Assembly: GCA_046481785.1 (NCBI GenBank)
Contig: JAWOJF010000194.1
Location: 1-30,274 of the forward strand
Length of the DNA: 30,274 nt
Source of the DNA: JAWOJF01 sp046481785
Lineage (GTDB): Bacteria > Bacteroidota > Ignavibacteria > Ignavibacteriales > Ignavibacteriaceae
Direction: 5' to 3'
Positions 22,455-30,274 of this stretch are shown piece by piece; positions within the stretch are counted from its first letter, which is position 1, and each line of letters opens with the position of its first letter. The notes below the pieces were generated by a model. It was not told the DNA's origin, made no database searches, and was given only the letters and a program-made list of their open reading frames with translations. The position numbers and the translations under genes are program-made.

Positions 22455-23177
22455 TTAACCAGCCTGTGGTGTATCAGTATCTTTATCATCATCGTCATCC
22501 GGCTCATCACCAAAAAGATATTTTTCATATTTATGTTTGATTAACTGGGCTTCAACAATAAAATAAACATCTTCGGCAATATTTGTTGCATGATCACCAA
22601 GCCGCTCAAACTCGCGTGAAATAACCAGTAAAGCAACGGCTGGCTCAATATTGGCAGCATTTTCTTTCATTACGTCAATAAGAATAGCATGATTTTCTAC
22701 ATCATATTTGTCCAGCATATTGTCCATTTCAATTACCTTAGCAGCAAGTTTGGCGTTATTTTCTATAAAGGCATCAATAGCGCTCCGTATCATTTCTTTA
22801 GTCAGTTTAGACATTGCATTAAAATGAGTACGTGAAATAAAATCAGGCTTTTTCTTCATAATTAGAAAATTCTCTGCAATATTAACAGCCAGGTCGCCTA
22901 TTCTTTCAAGGTTACTGTTTATTGTAAGAGCAGACATGATTAGTCTTAAATCCATTGCAACAGGTTGATTAAGTGCAAATATTTTTTGACAAATTTTTTC
23001 AATTTTAACATCATACTTATCTACTTTTTTGTCCCGTTCAATCACAATTTTGGCCAGGTCGGCATTTTCTTCATCAATTGAACGAACGGCAAACTCCACC
23101 TGTTCATCAACAAGGCTGCACATCTTAATTATTCTTGTCTTAAGTTTCTCTAGCTGCTGATCAAATTGTCTATCCAT
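22455..23177 (-). CDS. phoU: Phosphate uptake regulator PhoU
   Basis: The 240-residue all-helical protein has two PhoU repeats (about 1-110 and 115-220). It starts MDRQFDQQLEKLKTRIIKMCSLVDEQVE and shows the metal-binding E/D clusters SNLERIGDLAVNIAE and EFERLGDHATNIAED, with VEFAVRSIDEENADLAKIV in repeat 1. It represses the Pho response when phosphate is adequate by linking the Pst transporter to the histidine kinase. The C-terminus adds an acidic tail (GDEPDDDDDKDTDTPQAG) beyond the normal ~220-235 residues. It follows pstB after 58 nt in the pst operon, with a 284-bp region after it before the methyltransferase-like gene. No sensor kinase or response regulator is in the window. Confidence 0.96.
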   Translation of the reverse strand: MDRQFDQQLEKLKTRIIKMCSLVDEQVEFAVRSIDEENADLAKIVIERDKKVDKYDVKIEKICQKIFALNQPVAMDLRLIMSALTINSNLERIGDLAVNIAENFLIMKKKPDFISRTHFNAMSKLTKEMIRSAIDAFIENNAKLAAKVIEMDNMLDKYDVENHAILIDVMKENAANIEPAVALLVISREFERLGDHATNIAEDVYFIVEAQLIKHKYEKYLFGDEPDDDDDKDTDTPQAG

Positions 23178-23235
23178 TTAAGCCTCAATTCAATTAAATT
23201 AAAAACAATTTTTAATTTATAATTTTTAATTATTA

Positions 23236-23994
23236 TTATCCAAATCTTCCGGTAACATAATCTTCTGTTTGTTTTTTAGAAGGAGCGGTAAATATTTTAG
23301 TAGTTTTATCATATTCAATAAGTTCACCGAGGTAAAAGAAAGCTGTCTGATCGCTTACCCTTGCCGCCTGCTGCATATTATGAGTAACAATTACAATTGT
23401 ATACCTTGTTTTCAGATCGTGAATAAGCTCCTCAATTTTTGCTGTAGAGATAGGGTCCAAAGCAGAAGCAGGTTCATCCATCAAAATAATTTCCGGTTCA
23501 ACTGCAAGAGCACGTGCAATACAAACCCTCTGCTGCTGCCCGCCCGAAAGGCTTAAAGCAGGCTCATTCAGCCTGTCTTTTACCTCGTCCCATAAAGCAG
23601 CTTGTGTTAAGGTTTTTTCAATAATTACATCAAGTTTCTTTTTATCTTTAATTCCGTTAATTCTAGGACCATATACAAGATTTTCATAAATAGTTTTAGG
23701 AAACAAATTAGATTTCTGGAATACCATTCCGACACGTTTTCTCAGGTTTACAACATCAAGATTTTTATCATAAATATTAACACCATCAATAATAACATCA
23801 CCGGTAATCCGCACATTATCTATAAGATCATTCATCCTGTTCAGTACCCGTAAAAAAGTAGATTTTCCGCACCCGGATGGACCAATAAACGCGGTTACCT
23901 TTTTTTCAGAAATTTCCATAGAAATTCCGTTGAGTGCTTTTTTTTGCCCGTAATACAAACTTAAATCATTAACAGAAATTTTAGTTTCTTTCAT
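23236..23994 (-). CDS. pstB: Phosphate ABC transporter ATP-binding protein PstB
   Basis: The 252-residue ATPase has a Walker A (GPSGCGKST), the PstB-specific FLRVLNRMNDLI, Q-loop (GMVFQKSNLFPKTIYENL), signature (LSGGQQQRVCIARAL), Walker B (ILMDEPASALDP) and switch His (VTHNMQQAARVSD). PstB hydrolyses ATP to drive phosphate import through PstCA. The ATG at 23994 follows pstA's stop (24015) by 20 nt. Confidence 0.97.
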   Translation of the reverse strand: MKETKISVNDLSLYYGQKKALNGISMEISEKKVTAFIGPSGCGKSTFLRVLNRMNDLIDNVRITGDVIIDGVNIYDKNLDVVNLRKRVGMVFQKSNLFPKTIYENLVYGPRINGIKDKKKLDVIIEKTLTQAALWDEVKDRLNEPALSLSGGQQQRVCIARALAVEPEIILMDEPASALDPISTAKIEELIHDLKTRYTIVIVTHNMQQAARVSDQTAFFYLGELIEYDKTTKIFTAPSKKQTEDYVTGRFG

Positions 23995-24014
23995 CAGTAA
24001 TATTATTATAGTTA

Positions 24015-24962
24015 TTAAATTCTTCCTAAAAGTTTCCTGAACCTGTATCTGAAAATTATTGCCGTTATATTTAGTAAAAATGTAAGCGCAATTAATACCA
24101 GTGTTGAACCGTATTGAATAGGTAATGTTTTTGTTGGGTTAGCCGACTGAGTTGCAAGTATAAAAATATGATAAGCCAGGTACATAAACTGCTCAGCCGG
24201 GTTTATCATAGTAATACAATAATCACCTATGCACAAATCAACTACCGGAAGATTTGGGAGAAAAAATGCGGCCCCTAAAAAAAGGATCGGGGCAGTTTCA
24301 CCGGCACCTCTGCTTACAGCCAGGATGGTACCTGTAAGAATTCCAGGCCTTGCCTGTGGAACCACCACACTTCTAATAGTCTGCCATTTAGTTGCACCAA
24401 GTCCGTAAGACGCATCTCTGTGAGATTTTGGAACAGAGTTTAATGCTTCCAGCGTTGATACGATAACTATAGGAAGCACAAGAACTGCTAATGTTGCTGA
24501 AGCCCATAAAAGCGCCGGCTGACCAAATAATAACCCGGTCCCTAAAACTTCATCCAGATTTTTCCCAACAAAAAGGATAAAGAAACCAAGTCCAAACAAA
24601 CCAAATACTATAGAAGGAATTCCTGCAAGATTGTTTACTGAAGTTCTTATTATCCTGGTAAATAAGGTATCCTTAGCATATTCATTAAGATATATTGCAG
24701 AAAAAACGCCAAGCGGTACGGTAAAAATAACCATAATGATAGTTACTGCAAGAGTACCAAAAATAGCAGGGCCAATTCCGCCTTCAGTCATGTTATTTTT
24801 GGGACCATCAAAAATAAATTCGGGACTAATAATACCAATACCTTCAACTACAATTTTACCAAGCAGAAGCACTAAAACCAGAACCAGAAATCCAAACAGA
24901 ACCCTGGTAAGGGTAATAAAAAACAAGCCTTTTATATCACGGGTTTTTTTGTATAATTCCAT
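24015..24962 (-). CDS. pstA: Phosphate ABC transporter permease PstA
   Basis: The 315-residue protein has six predicted helices starting at about 15. It shows the PstA marks ISPEFIFDGPKNNMTEGGIGPAIFGTL and IRTSVNNLAGIPSIVFGLFGLGF, and the EAA loop EALNSVPKSHRDASYGLGATKWQ followed by VVVPQARPGILTGTILAVSRGAGETAPILF. It forms the inner-membrane channel with PstC. The stop of pstC lies 4 nt before this start, so the genes are co-translated. A loop before the last helix (VDLCIGDYCITMINPAEQFM) has two cysteines that could form a periplasmic disulfide; this is speculative. Confidence 0.96.
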   Translation of the reverse strand: MELYKKTRDIKGLFFITLTRVLFGFLVLVLVLLLGKIVVEGIGIISPEFIFDGPKNNMTEGGIGPAIFGTLAVTIIMVIFTVPLGVFSAIYLNEYAKDTLFTRIIRTSVNNLAGIPSIVFGLFGLGFFILFVGKNLDEVLGTGLLFGQPALLWASATLAVLVLPIVIVSTLEALNSVPKSHRDASYGLGATKWQTIRSVVVPQARPGILTGTILAVSRGAGETAPILFLGAAFFLPNLPVVDLCIGDYCITMINPAEQFMYLAYHIFILATQSANPTKTLPIQYGSTLVLIALTFLLNITAIIFRYRFRKLLGRI

Positions 24963-24966
24963 AATA

Positions 24967-25980
24967 CTAGAAAGTGTTTTTCTTTCTCATTTTATTAATA
25001 ATCACTTCAGCAATAAGATTTAGAATAAAAGTAATTGTAAAAAGGACAATTCCAATAAAGAATAAGGCATAATAATGATCAGAGCCCTGTGAAACCTCTC
25101 CCATTTCCGCTGCAATTGTAGCAGTCATTGTTCTAACGCTTTTAAACAAATCGGCAGTAATATTAGCCGCATTTCCGGAAGCCATTAAAACTATCATAGT
25201 TTCGCCAATAGCCCTTCCGAAGCCCAGTATAATACTTGCCGAAACACCGCTTGAGGCGGCAGGAAGAATTACCTTGCTGATGGTCTGCCATTTAGTTGCA
25301 CCTAATCCATAAGAAGCCATTCTTAAATCGTTCGGAATTGAATGGAGGGCATCTTCAGTTAAAGATGCTATTATGGGTATGATTACAAATGATAACCCTA
25401 ATGCCGCAATAAAAGCATTAAGCCTGTTATCAGGATTAAGAAGGTCGTTAAAAAATGATGCCCCCACTACAAGCATAATAAAACCAAGCACTACAGTAGG
25501 GATCCCGGCAAACAATTCAATTAGGGGTTTAAGAAATTCTTTTAGTTTAGGATTAGCTATTTCCGAAAGATATATTCCCGCCGCAATACCAAATATTGTT
25601 GAAATAATGGTTGCAGGAATGGCAGTAAGCAAAGTTCCAATAATAAGGGGAACAAGCGAGTATCTGGCATATTCAGAAGTAGGATACCATTCATAAACTT
25701 TGTCAACTGCCTCGCCGTAAGAGATATCAGAATAAATAAACTCAAGCAGCCCTATATGTTCAAGGGCTCTAAAGCCTTCTTTAAATAAAAAAAGGAAAAT
25801 TAATACTATAAAAACCAGAGCCATAACACCGTTTGCAGCAAAGAAGTACTTAATAATTTTTTCTCTAACCCGCGTACTCTTTTTTATTCTTTTAGCAAAC
25901 GGTGAATTATTATTTCTCTGTCCCGGTGCTTCCGTTTCTACAGTAACATCAGAAGTATTGTCCATTATTTCAGGAATCAT
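24967..25980 (-). CDS. pstC: Phosphate ABC transporter permease PstC
   Basis: The 337-residue protein has an N-terminal polar extension (about 1-45: VTVETEAPGQRNNNSPFAKRIKKS), then six helices. The PstC character is seen in PLIIGTLLTAIPATIISTIFGIAAGIYLSEIA, LAGIPTVVLGFIML-type LFAGIPTVVLGFIMLV, and the EAA loop EDALHSIPNDLRMASYGLGATKWQT, then AIGETMIVLMASGNA. It pairs with PstA. The cytoplasmic N-terminal extension lies before the first helix at ~46-70. The pstS stop is 3 nt upstream of the start. Confidence 0.95.
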   Translation of the reverse strand: MIPEIMDNTSDVTVETEAPGQRNNNSPFAKRIKKSTRVREKIIKYFFAANGVMALVFIVLIFLFLFKEGFRALEHIGLLEFIYSDISYGEAVDKVYEWYPTSEYARYSLVPLIIGTLLTAIPATIISTIFGIAAGIYLSEIANPKLKEFLKPLIELFAGIPTVVLGFIMLVVGASFFNDLLNPDNRLNAFIAALGLSFVIIPIIASLTEDALHSIPNDLRMASYGLGATKWQTISKVILPAASSGVSASIILGFGRAIGETMIVLMASGNAANITADLFKSVRTMTATIAAEMGEVSQGSDHYYALFFIGIVLFTITFILNLIAEVIINKMRKKNTF

Positions 25981-25983
25981 TTA

Positions 25984-26889
25984 TTATTTGGTTGGAAGCG
26001 GAATATATTCCATAGTTTCAACAAGTTTTTGTCCATCGGATGAGAGTATAAAATCCATAAATTTCTGAATTTCACCTTCAGTTTTTTTCTCATCAATATA
26101 ACAATACAGATATCTTGAAATGGAATAAGTACCATCCCATATTGCATCATAATTAACTTTGCTATTTTCAGACGGTGATATAGCAGGAGAATTCTGATCT
26201 GCTTTTATATGCAGAATTTTAACATCAGTCCTGTGTGCAAAATACCCAACACCGCCATACCCAATACCCTTTTTATCTCTGGCAACAGCCTCACCTAAAG
26301 CTGCAGTTCCCTGCAGTACCTGTGTTGAATTTGCATAATCGTTTGCTCTTCCGGCTGCATTTTTTCCAAGTACATGTTCTTTAAAAAATTCGTATGTTCC
26401 GCTGCTGTTTTCTCTGCCGTATAGTGTTATTGGCATATTATTTCCGCCAATCTGATTCCAGTTATTGATTTTCCCGATAAATATATCACTAACCTGCTGA
26501 ACCGTTAAAGAGTCTATGCCATTTTCAGGATGTACTATTAATGCTATACCATCAAGTGCAACCTCATATTGTTTAGGATTTACGTTTTTTCCGCGTGCCG
26601 TTTCTAATTCATTATCTTTCATATCCCTGCTGGAGTTTGCAATATCTGTTGTACCATTAATAATAGCAGCTATACCTGTACCGGAACCACCTCCTGTAAC
26701 CTGTATAGAAACATTCGGATTTTTCTCCATATATACTTCTGCCCATCTTTGTGAAAGATTTACCATAGTATCAGAACCTTTTACTGAAATTACTGTCTTT
26801 GCAGCATCGTCTTTTTTCTTACAGCCGAAAAAGATTAAAGAAGCAAACAAGACCGGAATAAGAAGAATTAAAAGATTTTTATGGTACAT
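25984..26889 (-). CDS. pstS: Phosphate-binding protein PstS (lipoprotein)
   Basis: The 301-residue protein starts with a lipoprotein signal peptide ending LIFFGC (Cys23), so it is membrane-anchored. Mature motifs are VISVKGSDTMVNLSQRWAEVY, QVTGGGSGTGIAAIINGTTDIANSSRDMK, the phosphate-contact segments ENSSGTYEFFKEHVLG and QGTAALGEAVA, and ISRYLYCYID and SSDGQKLVETMEYIPLP. This is the PstS-type Pi receptor. The ATG at 26889 is preceded by GGAAGGA. It is first in the pst operon; a possible PHO-like direct repeat lies at 26971-26987. The gene order is pstS-pstC-pstA-pstB-phoU. Confidence 0.96.
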   Translation of the reverse strand: MYHKNLLILLIPVLFASLIFFGCKKKDDAAKTVISVKGSDTMVNLSQRWAEVYMEKNPNVSIQVTGGGSGTGIAAIINGTTDIANSSRDMKDNELETARGKNVNPKQYEVALDGIALIVHPENGIDSLTVQQVSDIFIGKINNWNQIGGNNMPITLYGRENSSGTYEFFKEHVLGKNAAGRANDYANSTQVLQGTAALGEAVARDKKGIGYGGVGYFAHRTDVKILHIKADQNSPAISPSENSKVNYDAIWDGTYSISRYLYCYIDEKKTEGEIQKFMDFILSSDGQKLVETMEYIPLPTK

Positions 26890-26970
26890 TTAGTATTCCT
26901 TCCAGGAAATAAATTGATTATTCATTTAATAAATTAGAATATGAAATATACTTATAGAACTGAAATCTAA

Positions 26971-26987
26971 TATTAAGTTTATGTTAA
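26971..26987 (-). promoter_or_regulatory. Possible PHO-box-like direct repeat upstream of pstS
   Basis: On the minus strand TTAACA, a 5-nt spacer and TTAATA resemble the spaced TT(A/T/C)ACA half-sites bound by PhoP in Bacillus. The second half-site has a mismatch and the region is very AT-rich, so chance is a real possibility. Confidence 0.22.
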
Positions 26988-27036
26988 ATTTATCAGGTTT
27001 GTAATAGGATACCTGTCCAAATTGAGATTTTGTGTC

Positions 27037-27060
27037 ATCTCCCCTATAATTTGGGGGGAT
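27037..27060. other. Stem-loop between phnE and pstS
   Basis: ATCTCCCC (27037-27044) and GGGGGGAT (27053-27060) form an 8-bp stem (one G-U type pair) with an 8-nt loop TATAATTT. It lies ~100 nt beyond the phnE stop on its strand. It could be a terminator or a processing site for the phn transcript, but no T-run follows on the minus strand. Confidence 0.4.
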
Positions 27061-27162
27061 TTTAGGAATATATGAGAATCTTTTTAAAAGTCCTGTGAGG
27101 GATTTAAGTTTATAGTAAAACCAGCCATAAGACTCTAAAATCATTTAGTGATGGTGTGGTAT

Positions 27163-28239
27163 TTAATAAATAGCCTCCCTGATCCGGGCACTTATATAAT
27201 CCATAATCCAGACTACAAAAGCAATCATTAATACAATCAGACCTACTTCGTGCCACCTTGCAAGGCCCTGATACTGCATAAGCATTGTGCCTATACCGCC
27301 GCCGCCAACCAGTCCTATTATTGTTGCCATCCTTACATTTATATCCCACCGGTATATTGTAAAAGAAAGAAAAGGTAAAACAATCTGTGGTACTACAGCA
27401 TACCATACTATCTGTATTTTATTAGCTCCTGTTGCTGCAATTGCTTCTAAAGGGCCTTCTTCAATTGTTTCAATTGCCTCTGAATAAAGCTTTGCATTGG
27501 AAGCAATTGTATGAACAAGCAGGGCAATCATGCCCGCATAGGGTCCGATACCCACCCAAACGGAAAAAATTATTGCCCATATTAATGGTTCAATTGATCT
27601 TACGAAATTTAAAATTATACGCAGTATATAATAAACTGCAAAAGATATCTTATTATCCTTCATCAGGTTTCGGGCAGTAAAAAAGCTTAGCAATAAAGTT
27701 GGAGGGATTGAAATTAGTGTGGCAAGAAGAGCAATATAAATTGTTTCAATTATTGCAAAAAGCGCATCATCAAAAATCCCCATTTCCGGCTGAAAGAGTG
27801 CTCCAAAAATTCTCTGTGCTCCCTGAATTCCTTCACTACTGAAAAGGTCAACAATGGAAAGTTTAGTTACAATCCAGCCTGCGATAAAGGTAATATTAAA
27901 TAAAAACCAGCCGAATATTTCAGTGGTTAATTTTGAGGTGGCATTATCTTTTGCTATGCCGAAAAGCCTGCACGAGAGAGAAGTTTTGGTGGAGGCCCAG
28001 ATAAATCCGGTTACTGCGCTAATTACAAATAGAACACCAACCATGCTCCAGGAGAATGGAAGTTCCCGCATATCAAGTATAAACTTATAATAAACTGCTC
28101 TCTGTAAAACTATTATACTGTAAAAAACCAGGAAAATATCAAGCAGTACTGCTTTAACAAAATTATATTTATCCTCACGTTTTTTATTCTGAGCAATTAT
28201 CTGTATGGGATGAAGCTGTAATTCAGGAGGCTGTGTCAT
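27163..28239 (-). CDS. phnE: Phosphonate-type ABC transporter permease PhnE
   Basis: The 358-residue protein is longer than the usual ~260-residue PhnE. The extra ~95 residues at the N-terminus contain two helices (LLDIFLVFYSIIVLQRAVYY and VGVLFVISAVTGFIWAST). The rest shows PhnE features: DALFAIIETIYIALLATLISIPPTLLLSFFTARNL (a short segment is ETIYIALLATLISI), RILLNFVRSIEPLIWAII-type RIILNFVRSIEPLIWAIIF, the EAA loop EAIAATGANKIQIVWYA and GLVGGGGIGTML. It forms the inner-membrane channel. The start overlaps phnC's stop by 4 nt (ATGA). It is the last gene of the phn set. Confidence 0.93.
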   Translation of the reverse strand: MTQPPELQLHPIQIIAQNKKREDKYNFVKAVLLDIFLVFYSIIVLQRAVYYKFILDMRELPFSWSMVGVLFVISAVTGFIWASTKTSLSCRLFGIAKDNATSKLTTEIFGWFLFNITFIAGWIVTKLSIVDLFSSEGIQGAQRIFGALFQPEMGIFDDALFAIIETIYIALLATLISIPPTLLLSFFTARNLMKDNKISFAVYYILRIILNFVRSIEPLIWAIIFSVWVGIGPYAGMIALLVHTIASNAKLYSEAIETIEEGPLEAIAATGANKIQIVWYAVVPQIVLPFLSFTIYRWDINVRMATIIGLVGGGGIGTMLMQYQGLARWHEVGLIVLMIAFVVWIMDYISARIREAIY

Positions 28240-28997
28240 CTTATTTCCACCTCCTCTGCTTCCTCACCATAAATAGTTCTAAACCAGGTTTCATCTATCT
28301 CAGAGGGAAGGCCCTCGTACACAATTTCGCCCCCTTTTAAGGCAATAACTCTTGTAGCATACCGCCTGACAAGACTTAAGAAATGAAGATTACAAATAAC
28401 AGTGGTGCCCATTTCTTTATTAATTTTTTCAAAATACTGCATTACAGAATTTGATGTAGCAGGGTCAAGCGACGCCACAGGTTCATCTGCCAGTAATAGT
28501 TTTGGACGCTGCATTAAACTTCTGGCAATTGCCACACGCTGCTGCTGGCCGCCGCTTAGTGAATCAGCCCTTATGTTAGCTTTTTCTGTTATGCCAACCT
28601 TTTCCAGATTTGCATAAGCTTCCTTATAATCATCCTCAGAAAATTTTTCAAAAATTGAGCTTAAAGTCTTTAATGAACCTAACTTACCTGATATTACATT
28701 AATTAAAACCGAACGTCTTTTTATAAGATTGAACTGCTGAAAAACCATACCTATCTGTGTTTTAACCTTACGAAGTTCTTCACCTTTAATATGCGAAATA
28801 TCTTTTCCAAGAAAATGTACAGTGCCTGAAGTTGGTTCAATTAAACGGTTAATACACCGGAGCAAGGTGGATTTTCCCGATCCGCTTAATCCTATAATTA
28901 CAAGGAATTCTCCTTCTTTAACATCAAAAGATATACCCTTAAGTGCATGGGTACCGTTTTTATAAATTTTATGTAGATTTTGAACCTGAAGAATCAT
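28236..28997 (-). CDS. phnC: Phosphonate-type ABC transporter ATP-binding protein PhnC
   Basis: The 253-residue ATPase has a Walker A (GLSGSGKST), the PhnC-typical LLRCINRLIEPTSGTVHFLGKDI, Q-loop (GMVFQQFNLIKRRSVLINVISGKLG), signature (LSGGQQQRVAIARSL), Walker B (LLLADEPVASLDP) and switch His (CNLHFLSLVRRYATRVI). The N-L-H-F/V-x-x-A variant after Walker B is characteristic of PhnC. It couples ATP hydrolysis to import by PhnE. The start overlaps the phnD stop and the stop overlaps the phnE start, each by 4 nt. Confidence 0.95.
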   Translation of the reverse strand: MILQVQNLHKIYKNGTHALKGISFDVKEGEFLVIIGLSGSGKSTLLRCINRLIEPTSGTVHFLGKDISHIKGEELRKVKTQIGMVFQQFNLIKRRSVLINVISGKLGSLKTLSSIFEKFSEDDYKEAYANLEKVGITEKANIRADSLSGGQQQRVAIARSLMQRPKLLLADEPVASLDPATSNSVMQYFEKINKEMGTTVICNLHFLSLVRRYATRVIALKGGEIVYEGLPSEIDETWFRTIYGEEAEEVEIR

Positions 28998-29923
28998 TTT
29001 TTTACTAACTTTTCAAATGAAATATTTTGTTCTTTCAGCATGTCTCTTAGGATATCATAATCGCTGTCTTTAGCTGGAATTAATCCGATTATATCATAAA
29101 TCTCATACATAGCTTTTTGCCCTGACTCAGTGGATACAAATTTAATGAAAGCATCGATAACTCTATCTTTCATATCTTCATCCATATCCTTTCTAAAAAC
29201 AAAAGGATCATTAGGAATATCCTGGGTAAAGCCGATTATTTTAATTTTTTCTCCAACATCCGGGAACTGCTGTTTTACTCTCATACGTGCATCAAGTATT
29301 TCACCTGTTTCCGGATGAGGCGGAGCATAGTAAGTTGCTCCCGCTGCCACCTGCTTTTGATATATCATAGTAACTACATTATCATGCCGCATAGCAAAAA
29401 CAGTCTCGCTTGGTTTAATCCCTTTTTTGTCAAGTAAAGCTTTTGGTAATATAAATCCTGATGTAGATGAAGGATCAACATACGCAAAGGTTCTTCCGTT
29501 TATCTCTGCAAGGCTGTCAATACCTGAATCAACTCTTGTTAAGAAACATCCTTTATAGGTAATTTCATTACCATCTCTCACCACTCTTAATCTGGCTTCA
29601 GCATCATATTTTTCATTAGCCATCAGGTAAGAAAATGTATTTATGCCTGCAATATCAGCTTTCTTCGTTCCGAAGGCTTCCACTACCGCAACAAAACTGG
29701 CAGGAATAGCAGTAGTGAAATAATAACCTGTTTCTTTTTCAAGGAAATCTACAAGTTCCTTAGCATTATTTGATATCCTTTTGGCATCAACAGACGGGGT
29801 AAAATATATTTTAATAGGATTGCTTCTTGTGCCAAGTACACCCTCATTAATTTCCCGGGAAGAGGAAATTACTACAAATACTATTATGGGTGAGAGGTAA
29901 AAAATGAATTTTAAGAATTTCAT
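28994..29923 (-). CDS. phnD: Phosphate/phosphite/phosphonate ABC transporter substrate-binding protein (PhnD-like)
   Basis: The 309-residue protein has an N-terminal hydrophobic stretch (KFLKFIFYLSPIIVFVVISS) that acts as signal or anchor. The mature part is PhnD-type: NPIKIYFTPSVDAKRISNNA, ADIAGINTFSYLMA, FAYVDPSSTSGFILPKALL, VFAMRHDNVVTMIYQKQVAAGATYYAPP and IPNDPFVFRKDM. These motifs mark the periplasmic PhnD fold, with a YVDPSSTSG ligand-binding loop. Members of the family bind phosphonates, phosphite or phosphate, and sequence alone does not decide. No lipobox cysteine is present, unlike PstS. It is first in phnD-phnC-phnE; transcription comes from the region past 29923. Confidence 0.92.
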   Translation of the reverse strand: MKFLKFIFYLSPIIVFVVISSSREINEGVLGTRSNPIKIYFTPSVDAKRISNNAKELVDFLEKETGYYFTTAIPASFVAVVEAFGTKKADIAGINTFSYLMANEKYDAEARLRVVRDGNEITYKGCFLTRVDSGIDSLAEINGRTFAYVDPSSTSGFILPKALLDKKGIKPSETVFAMRHDNVVTMIYQKQVAAGATYYAPPHPETGEILDARMRVKQQFPDVGEKIKIIGFTQDIPNDPFVFRKDMDEDMKDRVIDAFIKFVSTESGQKAMYEIYDIIGLIPAKDSDYDILRDMLKEQNISFEKLVKK

Positions 29924-30274
29924 AGGTAACTATATTTGGGAAAGAAATATGCAAATAAGTTTACACTCAACCAAATTAAAAAAATGATTACAAAATGAAA
30001 AAATTTTGCATATCTGTCCAAAATAATAATTTGTTTCGTTCCTACGGAACTTGCAAATATTGAGATTACCTATATCTATAAACATAACGTCCCTGACGGG
30101 ACTTAAAACAGCAATATATATTATACCTTAACATATAGTTACCTGTTTATGGTATAAGTCCTTGTATTCCTGTAATTATTACAATCCCGTAGGGATTAAA
30201 CGTTTATAGAATAAATTACAGAATGAAATAAAGTCCCGTAGGGACGATAGATTGAGGATCGATTTGATGATAAT
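29924..30274. other. Gene-free region upstream of phnD, largely repeat sequence
   Basis: No credible coding frame occupies these 351 bp up to the window end. The first ~110 bp are AT-rich and must contain the phnD promoter, although I cannot place a convincing -33/-7 pair. From 30038 on the sequence is filled by short palindromes. Confidence 0.6.
30038..30245. repeat. Nested inverted-repeat element of four GTCCC/GGGAC-type palindromes
   Basis: Four short palindromes occur: GTTCC-TAC-GGAAC (30038-30050), GTCCC-TGAC-GGGAC (30089-30102), ATCCC-GTA-GGGAT (30184-30196) and GTCCC-GTA-GGGAC (30233-30245). The second is preceded by TCTATAAAC (30075-30083) and the third is followed by the exact inverse GTTTATAGA (30202-30210), so the middle two units are inverted copies. 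TTATACC (30121-30127) and GGTATAA (30151-30157) make a further inner hairpin. Similar 'CCGTAGGGAC' palindromes are, from memory, multicopy non-coding repeats in Bacteroidetes/Chlorobi-group genomes. The right boundary may lie beyond the window. Confidence 0.7.

Noticed and set aside
26926..27144. 72-residue minus-strand frame between phnE and pstS
   Set aside because: No start signal, no recognisable composition, and it spans the stem-loop at 27037-27060; likely a chance frame.
27110..27406. 98-residue minus-strand frame overlapping phnE
   Set aside because: It overlaps the well-supported phnE in a different frame and shows no domain; a shadow frame.
30038..30245. Possible CRISPR array
   Set aside because: The units are short palindromes in mixed orientation, with unequal spacing and no constant ~30-nt direct repeats; no cas gene is near.
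1..30274. tRNA or rRNA genes, integrases or insertion sequences
   Set aside because: None of the intergenic stretches holds a recognisable cloverleaf or rRNA sequence, and no reading frame resembles a recombinase or transposase.

Overview
The window (about 36-38% G+C by eye) looks like a chromosomal segment of a Gram-negative bacterium of the Ignavibacteria / Chlorobi-Bacteroidetes group. Three signs support this. The secreted protease at 8668-9909 ends in a type-A Por/T9SS sorting domain (YPNPFNP...GIYICRL...KKIILLK). Several intergenic regions carry Bacteroidetes-type promoter elements (TTG or TTTG, 19-20 nt, TAnnTTTG/C). KDO and LPS-transport genes show a diderm envelope. No rRNA, tRNA, CRISPR array, transposase or phage gene was found, so this is mostly a housekeeping region with a few unexplained genes.

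Layout. 1-1263 (-): N-terminal part of a secreted GHL10-type glycosidase, cut by the window edge. 1351-2680 (+): a low-molecular-weight phosphatase overlapping a fructosamine-kinase-family gene, a probable protein-deglycation pair. 2865-4392: divergent genes for a double-FKBP lipoprotein and an M15 peptidase. 4787-7173 (+): PII protein, ammonium transporter and a TorF-like putative porin, an apparent ammonium-uptake unit behind a good promoter. 7377-9909 (+): two small membrane proteins and the T9SS-exported serine protease. 9902-11834 (-): Ada and a formamidopyrimidine-glycosylase-like enzyme whose C-terminal zinc finger has lost all four cysteines.

11852-17277 (-): the KDO/LPS export cluster in transcription order kdsA, an unknown gene, kdsD, lptC, an OstA/LptA-like gene and lptB. 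It makes the KDO precursor and builds the inner-membrane and periplasmic part of the LPS transporter. kdsC is absent and an unrecognised 243-residue gene sits in its place. 17481-20440 (+): a 50-residue one-helix membrane protein translationally coupled to a sodium:solute symporter, then a rhomboid protease and a YtxH-like protein, closed by an 18-bp hairpin. 20656-22170: a TetR regulator converging on an orphan FkbM-like methyltransferase.

22455-29923 (-): phosphorus acquisition. phnD-phnC-phnE (phosphonate/phosphite/phosphate importer, every junction an ATGA overlap) is followed by pstS-pstC-pstA-pstB-phoU. No phosphonate-degrading gene is visible. 29924-30274 has no gene but holds four short palindromes arranged as nested inverted repeats, typical of a multicopy non-coding element.

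The points most worth following are the coupled micro-protein/symporter pair, the unknown gene in the kds-lpt operon, the zincless glycosylase, the phosphatase/deglycation kinase pair and the palindromic element at the right end.
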